DNA from: Alistipes sp.
GTDB lineage: Bacteria > Bacteroidota > Bacteroidia > Bacteroidales > Rikenellaceae
Length of the DNA stretch: 64,000 nt
Direction: 5' to 3'
Assembly (NCBI GenBank): GCA_022511345.1
Contig: JAFLRR010000002.1
Coordinates: forward strand, 114,400-178,399
In this document: one piece after another, positions 28,577 to 37,220 of the stretch
Numbering within the stretch: the first letter of the stretch is position 1
Layout: each line of letters begins with the position of its first letter
The notes under the pieces: generated by a model
The model's database searches: none
Told to the model about the DNA's origin: nothing
Seen by the model: only the letters and a program-made list of their open reading frames with translations
Program-made: the position numbers and the translations under genes

Positions 28577-30673
28577 TCAGGGCATGGGTTTGAGTCCCTC
28601 CCAGCGCACGTCCCACGTGCCGTCCTTGGGGAATCCGGGGTTCTTCTCCGTGCAACCGTCATATCCTGCGCACATGAGCGCCACGGTAGTCAGCAGACCG
28701 CCGTTTCCGGGCAGGTAGCAGCGCAGGCGCTTGTCCTGGTAGTTGTGGCCGTTGGGCAGGTATGTGTTGGTACGCTTGTCCATCATCAGGGCATCGACGG
28801 CCTTCTCGGGCTGACCGAGGCGCACGGCGTTCATGGCGGTTGTGGGGTAGTCCCAGCCCCACGTGCGGCCCCAGTTCCAGTTGTCGTAAATCCAGTCGAA
28901 TGTCGCCTGCATTATGTCGCGGCGCACCAACGGCGATTCGGGCAGCACGCCCAAAGCCGCCAGCACGGCCATGTGGTCCGACGTGAATCGAATGTCCTTG
29001 TAGGTGTCCGTGGCTGTCTCGGCCGCCAGATAGAGCCCGTCCTGCGCCGCCAGCGGCGAGAGCTTGTCGACCATCTCCTCCCAGTCCAGGTTGCGCCGTT
29101 CGCCGCGCCGCTCGCGCCATTTGTTGGCCGTGGTGAGTGCGAAGTGCCAGTATGCCAGCTCGAAAGGAGGGTTCACCGTCTCGTCGGCGCGCAGAGTCTC
29201 CTGTGCGGGTATCGCTCCGCGCAGAATGTATCGGTTGCCCAGTCCGTCATACTCGGCAAACGAGTACATGAACTCGGCCGTCTGCTGCACCAGGTCGTAG
29301 TATTCGTCGATAACCTCCTGCGAGGGGTTGGCGCGGTAGAGCAGCTCGGCCAGATAGATTATGTGGGGCTGCTGCCATATGAGGAACGAACCCACCTTCG
29401 AGGGCGCCTCCGTTGCCGAGGGGTCGGTCATCTTCATCCATCGCAGGCCGTCGAATCCCTGTCTGCGGGCTATTTCGCGTGCTGCGGGGGCCGCCTTGGC
29501 GTACCACTTGAGCGTGCGTGCCAGCAGCTGCTCGTGTCCCCACAGTGCGAAGTGCGACTGGTGCCACCATATCATCTCGAGATGGAACTTGCCGAACCAC
29601 GAGTTGTATGTCAGACCCGTCTCCTGCGGCGGCGTGGAGCCTGCGCACTGACAGGCCAGCAGATACTGCGACAGCACCACGCGCCTCTCGAGCTCGGCTG
29701 CGCGCGGGTCGGTGCAGCGGCTGAAGTCCACCGCTGCGCCATCCTGCCAGAAACTGTTCCACCACTGGCGCGATGCCTGCTGCGAGGACTCTATGTCGCG
29801 GCGGCTGCTTCCGTCGGGTTTCTGCGGCAGGAATGTCGCCGATATGGCCCATGTGTCGCTTGCGGGCGTCAGCAGAAACCTGTTGGGTCCTGCCTTTGCA
29901 AACTCGGCCTCGCCCTCCCACGACAGCTCGACGTAGTAGACCTCCTCGTCCAGCTGTCGCGTGAGCAGCACCCGGTTGTCGGCCGTCATCTCGGCCCGGG
30001 TCGTGTGCAGGTCGTCTTTGGTCATGTCGCGCGCGTCGTCGGCATGGCCGCCAGTGGGGTATGAGAACTCTATGGCCAGCGGAAGATGCGCTTCGGTGGC
30101 TATGCGTGCCGTTATGCGGTCCTCATCGGGGTCGCAGGCCGTCTGCACGTCGACAGCCCGGCCCGCTACGCTGAAGTGCGAGTCGATTATGCCGTCCCAC
30201 ATGTCCAGCCGCTGGTCTATGTCGTCTATATCCGCAGCCGTTATGCCTGCGAAGCCTATGGTTCCCAGGTGCAGCCGGTGGGGGTTTATGCGATACCATT
30301 CGGCTGCGTCGTGCTGTCGTCCCGGCTCGTTGAACTGCACGGCGTAGAGCTCCTTGCGGCCGCGGCCGAAGTCATACTCCTTGAGGGTCTCTTCGGCACG
30401 CAGCCCCTGCGGGTTCGGGAAGCTGTGCCAGCCCCACTGGCTCTGCGTACCGAGTGGTACTCCGAGCGCATACATGTCGGGCAGGGTCTGCAATCCGGTC
30501 ACGTCGACCGTGAATGCGAATTCGCCGTTGCCGACGGTGAGCGACGCGAGCGTGTCTATCTGCGTGATGTGCGGATTGTTGCGGGACACGAGCGCCGGTC
30601 GGTCCACGGGCTCGGCCGTACCTGCGCAGGCGGCAGTCACGAGGGCTGCTGCGGCCAGCGCGATTCTCTTCAT
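28577..30673 (-). CDS. GH65-like six-hairpin glycosidase lipoprotein
   Basis: A 698-residue protein from the ATG at 30673; an in-frame ATG seven codons earlier (30694) is also possible. The N-terminus ends in VTAAC, a lipobox. A beta-sandwich N-terminal domain (NPHITQIDTLASLTVGNGEF, typical of GH65/GH95-like proteins) is followed by a helical barrel with the WFGKFHLEMIWWHQSHFALW region where these families place substrate-contacting residues. I cannot assign an activity; candidates are an alpha-glycosidase or a phosphorylase-like hydrolase. It is the first gene of the five-gene operon and has its own strong promoter. Confidence 0.7.
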   Translation of the reverse strand: MKRIALAAAALVTAACAGTAEPVDRPALVSRNNPHITQIDTLASLTVGNGEFAFTVDVTGLQTLPDMYALGVPLGTQSQWGWHSFPNPQGLRAEETLKEYDFGRGRKELYAVQFNEPGRQHDAAEWYRINPHRLHLGTIGFAGITAADIDDIDQRLDMWDGIIDSHFSVAGRAVDVQTACDPDEDRITARIATEAHLPLAIEFSYPTGGHADDARDMTKDDLHTTRAEMTADNRVLLTRQLDEEVYYVELSWEGEAEFAKAGPNRFLLTPASDTWAISATFLPQKPDGSSRRDIESSQQASRQWWNSFWQDGAAVDFSRCTDPRAAELERRVVLSQYLLACQCAGSTPPQETGLTYNSWFGKFHLEMIWWHQSHFALWGHEQLLARTLKWYAKAAPAAREIARRQGFDGLRWMKMTDPSATEAPSKVGSFLIWQQPHIIYLAELLYRANPSQEVIDEYYDLVQQTAEFMYSFAEYDGLGNRYILRGAIPAQETLRADETVNPPFELAYWHFALTTANKWRERRGERRNLDWEEMVDKLSPLAAQDGLYLAAETATDTYKDIRFTSDHMAVLAALGVLPESPLVRRDIMQATFDWIYDNWNWGRTWGWDYPTTAMNAVRLGQPEKAVDALMMDKRTNTYLPNGHNYQDKRLRCYLPGNGGLLTTVALMCAGYDGCTEKNPGFPKDGTWDVRWEGLKPMP

Positions 30674-30717
30674 ACGAGTCGGATAAGGATTCATGCTTTT
30701 ACGGGTTTTTGCGATTC

Positions 30718-30748
30718 CAAATATACTAAAAAACGTTCTATCGCGCAA
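30718..30748 (-). promoter_or_regulatory. Promoter of the five-gene glycan-degradation operon
   Basis: On the minus strand TTG (30746-30748) is followed after 20 nt by TATATTTG (30718-30725). It lies downstream of the SusD terminator, so the enzyme operon can be transcribed independently of susCD. Confidence 0.8.
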
Positions 30749-30874
30749 GATATTTCACGTCGCGAGCCCTGCTGCGGCAGCCCTGTGCGGGCAGCTCTCT
30801 GCAGCCGGTTTTTCAGTTGTGGTGCCGCGACCGTCCGCGGCCCGGCATTGAAATCCGTCCGCAGCACTGCATGT

Positions 30875-30912
30875 AAAAAAAGATGCGGAGGGGCCTCACG
30901 GCTGCTCCGCAT
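30875..30912 (-). terminator. Terminator between susD and the enzyme operon
   Basis: The stem atgcggag/ctccgcat (30883-30890 with 30905-30912) is followed on the minus strand by seven T. It lies about 185 bp after the susD stop. The rest of the 31096-30749 gap holds a further GC-rich inverted pair near 30918-30945 and nothing coding. Confidence 0.75.
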
Positions 30913-31096
30913 TTCGCCTACCGGCCGGAACTTATCAAAACCGGCCTTCGGACATTTAATTAACTAAAAACCTCAATTTTTTGCAAAATTGATTGACATA
31001 TGCAAACCCGAGTAATTTTGCCGGTTACTGCGGGTTTATCGTCTGTTCGGCCGGTCCCGGAACCCGCCCTAAAGCGGATTCCGGTCCGTCGAATCA

Positions 31097-32809
31097 TTAA
31101 TAACCGGGATTCTGGTCGGCAGCCGAGAGCTGGTCGTTGGCGTCGATAGCACCCTGCGGGATGGGACGAAGCCACTTAACCCATGCTGCGGCGTTGCTTC
31201 CGACAAAGGGGTTGTACTTCTCGTTGTACTTCTCCAGCAGACCCGTGCGGCGCAGGTCGAACCAGCGCTTGCCCATACCGAAGAGCTCGCACGAACGCTC
31301 CTTCATGATGTCGTCGAGGTCCACGGTCGTAACCTTGCTCAGGCCGGCGCGCTCGCGAACAGTGCTGATGCGCTGTGCGGCCGTCGCTACGTCGTTGCTC
31401 TTCAGGTAAGCCTCGGCAGCTACGAAGAACATCTCGGGAAGGTTGATGATGTGGATGTCGTGCCAGTTGTTGCCGCCGGTCTTGGTTGCGGTGTGCGCGT
31501 CGTCGAACTTCTTGCATGCACCGCCGCCGTATACGAGCGAGAGAGAAGCCTGGTAGTCCATATTGGTTCCATCCATGTTCTGGGGCTCCTTGGTCTGCTC
31601 GGCCATGGGAATGCGATAGGTGTTTGCGCGGTTGTCGGGGTCGAGAGCCTTCCAAGCCTCGAAGTCTTCATCGGTCTCGTACCATGCCGAGTAGTAGCGC
31701 TGTACGGGATGTCCCACCAGCGACTCGCCGCCCTCATACCAGGTGTAGTAGCCGGTTCCGGCTGCGTTGTTGGCGTTGAGCTCGGGCAGCTCCTTGACAA
31801 ATGTCACGTCGTAGCGCAAGTCGCCCTTCTCGAAGCTCTCCAGCGCATGAATCGAAGCCATGAAGTTGGTGTTCACCGCCTTGATGTTGTCCTCGCTGCC
31901 GCCGAGATATCCGCAGTATGCGCCGCTCCACGAGTGACCGCCGTTGCTCTGGTTGTGAGCCGAGCTCCAGTCGTACTCCACGTCCCAGATGAACTCGGGG
32001 TCATCGTCGCCCGAGTAGTCGTTGACATGATACTTGGTCTTGTAGAGGTCGGCATAGGGAGTGGTCAGCGAACGGCCTGCTATCACCTCGTCGGCATACT
32101 TTGCAGCCTTGGTGAAGTATTCGTCGTTCTTCAGGTCCCATGCAGCCGAGAGATAAGCCTGCGCCAGCTGAGCCTTTGCAGCCTCCATGCTCACGCGGCC
32201 ACCGCCCTTGGTAGCGGTCGAAGCCTCGAGGTTGTTGTTGCTTACCACCTCCTCGAGCTCGGAGATTATCCATTCGTACACGTCCTCGGCCTTGGCGCGG
32301 GGATAACCCGTCGAGGGGGCATCCACGAACTTCTTGATCAGAGGCACGCCGCCGAAGGTGTTCACCAGCAGATAGTAGTAGTGCGCAGCGATTACGCGGG
32401 CCTCGTCGACGCGCTTGTTGCGCAGTTCGTCGGTAACCTTTGCGTTGGGCGCATAGTAGAGCACCTGATAAGCGGCGCGGATGCCGTCATAGCAGTTGGT
32501 GTAGAAGGTGTTCACCGTGCTGTTGTCGGGGTTCAGACCCAGATACTCGTGGAATGCGTTGGTCGCATTGCCTCGTCCGAGGGTGTACATGTCGGTGCCG
32601 GCCTGGAACAGGAAGTTGTAGTTGTCGACATTGTTGTATATCGGACGCATCACAGCATAGGCATCGTTGACCAGCGACTCGAAACCCGAGAGGGTCGAGA
32701 ACTGCTGGTCGGCGGTGACGCTCGACTTGTTGTCGGCCGTGAGGAATCCCTCGCAGCTTGCCAGCGTTACCGCCGCTGCGGCTATATAAAATAACTTTTT
32801 CATCTTCAT
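31097..32809 (-). CDS. SusD/RagB-family nutrient-binding lipoprotein
   Basis: A 570-residue outer-surface lipoprotein of the SusD/RagB family, which caps the SusC channel and captures glycans. A lipobox (TLASC, Cys at about residue 19) is followed by the SusD-like N-terminal region (TADQQFSTLSGFESLVNDAYAVM), TPR-type helices (EARVIAAHYYYLLVNTFGGVPLI) and the conserved C-terminal segment IMKERSCELFGMGKRWFDLRRTG. It is 14 bp downstream of susC. The pair with the frameshifted SusC defines the import side of the glycan locus. A second ATG at codon 3 is an equally possible start. Confidence 0.93.
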   Translation of the reverse strand: MKMKKLFYIAAAAVTLASCEGFLTADNKSSVTADQQFSTLSGFESLVNDAYAVMRPIYNNVDNYNFLFQAGTDMYTLGRGNATNAFHEYLGLNPDNSTVNTFYTNCYDGIRAAYQVLYYAPNAKVTDELRNKRVDEARVIAAHYYYLLVNTFGGVPLIKKFVDAPSTGYPRAKAEDVYEWIISELEEVVSNNNLEASTATKGGGRVSMEAAKAQLAQAYLSAAWDLKNDEYFTKAAKYADEVIAGRSLTTPYADLYKTKYHVNDYSGDDDPEFIWDVEYDWSSAHNQSNGGHSWSGAYCGYLGGSEDNIKAVNTNFMASIHALESFEKGDLRYDVTFVKELPELNANNAAGTGYYTWYEGGESLVGHPVQRYYSAWYETDEDFEAWKALDPDNRANTYRIPMAEQTKEPQNMDGTNMDYQASLSLVYGGGACKKFDDAHTATKTGGNNWHDIHIINLPEMFFVAAEAYLKSNDVATAAQRISTVRERAGLSKVTTVDLDDIMKERSCELFGMGKRWFDLRRTGLLEKYNEKYNPFVGSNAAAWVKWLRPIPQGAIDANDQLSAADQNPGY

Positions 32810-32823
32810 TGGTTTCAGTTAAA

Positions 32824-35800
32824 TTAGAACTTAATGTTGGCACCGATCTGGTAGGTAACGGTCGACAGACCGCCCATTGCGAGGTTGGCGCTTGCCCACT
32901 CGGGATCGAAGCCCTCGTAATCAGACCAGCAGAACGGGTTGGTTACGTTCAGGTAGACGCGCAGGCTCTTGATGTGTGCCTTCTTCATCCACTCCTTGGG
33001 GAAGGTGTAACCGAGGGTTATGTTCTTGACCTTCACGAACGAAGTGTTGTGATACTGGTAGTTCTCGCCCTTAGCCGAGCCCTTGTCGGAGTAGAAACCG
33101 CCGAACGAGGTATCGGAGTTGTTGGGGTAGGGATACTTGCCGTAGTGAGTCTCTGCCGCAGCAACGATATCGCCGGTCTTGGGGTCGATGATCGGGGCTC
33201 CCTTGGGAATGTAGAAGTCGAAGGAGAAGTGCTGGTTACCGCGGTCCGACCACTTGGCGTACTTGCCGTCGTGCATGGGCGACTTCGACCACTGACCCTG
33301 CTTGGTGTAGATCATGAACGAGAAGTCGAATCCCTTGAAGTTCATCGTCGAGGTGATGCTTCCTATCCACTTGGGGTCGGTGCAGCCGTAGATCTGCTTG
33401 TCGTCGTCGTTGATTACGCCGTCGTTGTTCCAGTCGTGAACGGCCACCTGGCCCTCATACCACTTGTACTTCTCGCCGTAGCGGTCGAAGAGCTCCTGCA
33501 GGGTGTAGTGGATGTCGCCGTCCTTGGTGTGCATCGTCACGCCCTTGTCGGTGATAACGTCGGTGTGCTTGTAGTCGCGCAGAACGTTCAGGCGCTCGCC
33601 GATGAAGCGGTTGTTTGCGGGCTCGTCGACCTTTCCGTTGCTCAGCTCGAGAATCTTGTTCCAGTTGCGCGAGAAGTTCACGCCCAGATCCCAGGTGAAG
33701 CTCTTGGTGCGGACCACGCCGAAGTTCAGGCCGATTTCGATACCCTTGTTGAGAATCGAACCGATGTTGAAGGTCGTGGTGGTCTCACCGGTCTCGTGGG
33801 GAATCGAGCGGCTCATGATCTGGCCGTCGGAGAGCTTGCGGTAAACGTCGGCCGTCAGCACGATTCGGTTGTCTAATGCACCGAAGTCCACACCGAAGTC
33901 GAACTCCTTGATTTTCTCCCAGATGAGAGCCTGGTTGATCATGCCGCCGGGATAGTAGCCGTTGACCTCGCTGCCGTCGAGTACGCCGTAGCTCGGACCC
34001 GATGCGGTGTTGTGGGTTACGTAGTCGTCGACGTTGTTGTTACCGGTCACACCGTACGATATGCGCCACTTGAGGTTGGTGAGCCAGTCGGCATTCTTGA
34101 GGAACTTCTCCTCCGACATGCGCCATGCGAATGCAGCCGAGGGGAAGAAGCCCCACTGCTTTCCGGGAGCGAAGCGCGACGAACCGTCGGCACGCATCGT
34201 CACGGTAGCCATGTACTTGCCCTTGTAGGAGTAGTTGAAGCGGGCAGCCACCGAAACCATCGACGACTCGGTGTAGCTCGATGCTATCTCCTTGTCGCCC
34301 GAAGCCTTGTTCAGAGCGTTGAAGGTCAGACGGTCGTCTGCAATCTCGCGGCCCTTGAGGCTCGAGGTCTCCTTGGTGTTCTGGTTCATCGAGAAGAGAC
34401 CCATTGCGGTGAAGTTGTGGTCGCCCCAGGTCTTGTTGTAGTCGATCTGCGTATCCCAGGTCCAGTCGAAGCGGTCGGTGTTGGCGATGTAACCCTCGTT
34501 GGTCTTCTGGCTGGTGTAGAACTGCGAACCCTCGGGGTTCTCCTCGGTTATGCCCTTGGCGAAGAACTGAGCCGTGCGGCCGTGGTAGAAGCTGGGCGAG
34601 AGAGTGGTGGTCATGCGCAGGCCGTCGTAGAGGTTTGCACGCAGGTAGATGTTACCGAACATGTGGAACTTGCGGTCCTGGTCGATGTAGTTCTGGTCGT
34701 AGAGGTCGATCAGAGGATTGACCGTCGAGGTGAACTGAGCCGACGAACCGAATGCGTCCTTTGCGCCGGGATACTTGTAGAGCTTGCCGTTCTCGTCGAA
34801 AGGCGAAACGAACGGGTTGAAATAGAGTGCGTTGACATAAGGGCTGTACGAGGTGTTGGTCGTGAACTTGTCATCGACGGTGTATGCCATGTTGATCGAC
34901 ATTCCGGCCTCGAATACTTTCGAAATCTTCGAATCGAACTGACCCTTCATGTTGAAGCGGTGGTAGTCGTTCTCCTTCATGACGTTCTCCTCGCTCTGGT
35001 AACCGAAGCCGAGACGATAGTTCATGTTCTCGTTCGCGCCGTTCACTGCGATGTAGTGGTTCTGCTGAGCGGCGGTGCGGGTCACGGCCTTGATCCAGTC
35101 ATAGCCCTTGAATCCGGCCATGTAGAGCTCATAGAGCTTCGAATCGCGGTAGCTCTCTCCTCCCGAGCGCATCAGGAACGCCGATTCGAGGTCGGAGTTG
35201 GTAATCTGGTAGTGGGGAACACCGCTTGCATCGACACCTGCATACTTCGAACCGTCATATTTTTCGGTGGTCAGGGTGGTGAATCGTGCGAAGCGGAAGT
35301 CCATGAACTCCGTTGCGGTCATGAGGTTGGGCGTGCGTGCCACCTGGCGGAATCCGTAGTAACCGTCATATGTCACGGTAGCGTTCGAGGCGCCTGCGGC
35401 AGCCTTTCCGCCCTTGGTGGTGATGATTACCACGCCGTTCGATGCGCGCGAACCGTAGATAGCGGTCGACGAAGCATCCTTCAGCACGTCTATACGCTCT
35501 ATGTCCTCGGGGTTGAGGTAGTCCATCGAGCTGCTTGCGATACCGTCGATGACGTAGAGAGGCGTGGTCGAGCGGCCTATCGAGGACTGACCGCGCACCT
35601 GGATGTTGAACGAACCGCCGGCACGGCTGTCGGCCTGCGTTACGATGACACCCGGCACGGCGCCCATGAGCGACTCCTCCAGACGCGTAGTACCGCGCGA
35701 AGCGATGTCCTCGGCCGATACCGAAGATACCGAACCGGTAAGGTCGGATTTCTTCATGACACCGTAACCGACGACAACGACGTCATCGATTTGCTGTGTG

Positions 35801-36098
35801 TCTTCCTCGAGTGTGATGTTGATGTGAGTGCGGCCGTTGACGGGGACGCTCTGCGTCTTCATTCCTATATAGGATACCGTCAGAACGGCTTTCGACGCGT
35901 CGGGGACGTTCAGGGTGAACTGACCGTCGATGTTCGTCGAAGCTCCGAGAGTGGTACCGTCGACAGTGACAGCAGCACCTATAACCGGCTGACCGTCAGG
36001 TCCGAATACCCCCCCCCTACAGTCTGGGCGTCAGCAGCGAAACTGAGCCCCATGCCCAACGAAACCGTCAGGACAAGCTTGAGAAAAAGGTTTTTCAT
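32824..36098 (-). CDS. SusC/RagA TonB-linked outer membrane protein, frameshifted at a poly-G tract
   Basis: A glycan-importing TonB-dependent transporter of about 1090 residues. The ATG at 36098 begins a signal peptide (MKNLFLKLVLTVS, ending ADAQ). A run of nine G on the coding strand (36009-36017) then puts the reading frame out: as given, translation stops within about 13 codons. Ten or seven G would restore it, giving the carboxypeptidase-like domain (GPDGQPVIGAAVTVDGTT), the DDVVVVGYG TonB plug and the barrel to the C-terminal aromatic (GANIKF). The remainder, 32824-35862, is fully open. This is either slipped-strand phase variation, an inactivating mutation or a sequencing error. Confidence 0.85.
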
Positions 36099-36320
36099 TA
36101 GCGTAGAAAATTTTAGGTTTAAAATTCCGAGAACGAAATTATAAAAATAAACGCTAACGAAATGTTAAAATTTAATCTTTTTAATGTGATTTTTATCCCC
36201 CGTCTTTTCGCCTTCCGGGCCTTTTGAACCATCCTTCGGCAGTCGACGAGATGAGCAAAAGCCTATATTTATATAAGTATATTTTCTCTGCCGCCTGCAG
36301 CGGCGCTATTCCGTTCCACT

Positions 36321-37127
36321 CTATTTTGTTTTGCTCTCCATGGGATACTTCAGCCCCTTGCAGGAGCTCAGGCGCGCACATATGCTGCCCACCCTTATCG
36401 GCGACTCGAGCCACAGGGGCACCTTGTTGCGGTCGTCAGAAATCCAGATGAAGAACTCCGAGCCGTCCGTGAACGAAAATGCGTCCTGGGTGCCTATCTG
36501 GCAGGCGAATTTCAGCGTCCTGAACTTCCCGAGGCGGCCTATGCGCTTTGTTTCGCGGCCTATGAACCGGTATCGCAGCGTGCGTATCGTATCCTCGAGC
36601 ATCATCTGCAGATGCCCCTCGTCGTCAGGCCCGAACGTCTCGGTGTCGATGCCTCTCATGTTGAAGAAGAGCGATATGGCATCCATGCTCTGGGGCGTGA
36701 TGTCGAGCGTTCGCGTTCTGACCGCTCCGTCGCGCTTGACCCATGTGTTGCGGCTGACCATCTGCCGGCGGTCGTATTCGAAAGTCGAGTTTTTGCGGTA
36801 GCTGCCCTCGCGAATCTCCCCCTCGAAGCGCTGCGTCTCGAGCGTCGATGTGTCGGCATATATCGTGTAGCGGTCGTCTATGTCGAAAAACCAGCGGTAT
36901 GTGGGTATCATGCGCCCGCGGCATGCGACTTTGTATACGGTGCGGCCGTCGAGCGTGTCGAGCGACGTTTCGACCGTAGCCGTGGCCGCGTCGGTGTTGG
37001 GGAAGAGTTTTGCGCGGTAGCTGACCGTGTATTCGAGCTTCTCGCCGGCACAGTAGAGCTGCGCCCGGGCCGTCGCCGTTCCGGCCAGAAGCGTTGCGAA
37101 CGATATGATTGCATACACGATTTTCAT
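36321..37127 (-). CDS. DUF3108 domain-containing secreted protein
   Basis: A 268-residue protein with a signal peptide (1-23) and a DUF3108 beta-rich domain: GEKLEYTVSYRAKLFPN near the start and FRTLKFACQIGTQDAFSFTDG followed by FIWISDDRNKVPLWLESPIRVGS-type strands towards the end. DUF3108 proteins are periplasmic or outer-membrane associated; their function is unknown. It lies 93 bp downstream of recG on the same strand. The 222-bp gap to the susC start (36099-36320) holds only AT-rich sequence and a small GC hairpin near 36289-36306; no clear promoter was seen. Confidence 0.85.
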   Translation of the reverse strand: MKIVYAIISFATLLAGTATARAQLYCAGEKLEYTVSYRAKLFPNTDAATATVETSLDTLDGRTVYKVACRGRMIPTYRWFFDIDDRYTIYADTSTLETQRFEGEIREGSYRKNSTFEYDRRQMVSRNTWVKRDGAVRTRTLDITPQSMDAISLFFNMRGIDTETFGPDDEGHLQMMLEDTIRTLRYRFIGRETKRIGRLGKFRTLKFACQIGTQDAFSFTDGSEFFIWISDDRNKVPLWLESPIRVGSICARLSSCKGLKYPMESKTK

Positions 37128-37220
37128 CTCCGCGGTTTTGTATTCAAACGCACGGTCCTGCTTTTTTATTATGCGCCGGCCTCCGAGACTCAGTCCTGCC
37201 GCCCGCTCTGGACCGTTTTT

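Noticed and set aside
37152..37216. acggtcc ... ggaccgt followed by T run, as a terminator after recG
   Set aside because: The loop of about 50 nt is too large and the T run lies on the strand opposite to recG transcription.
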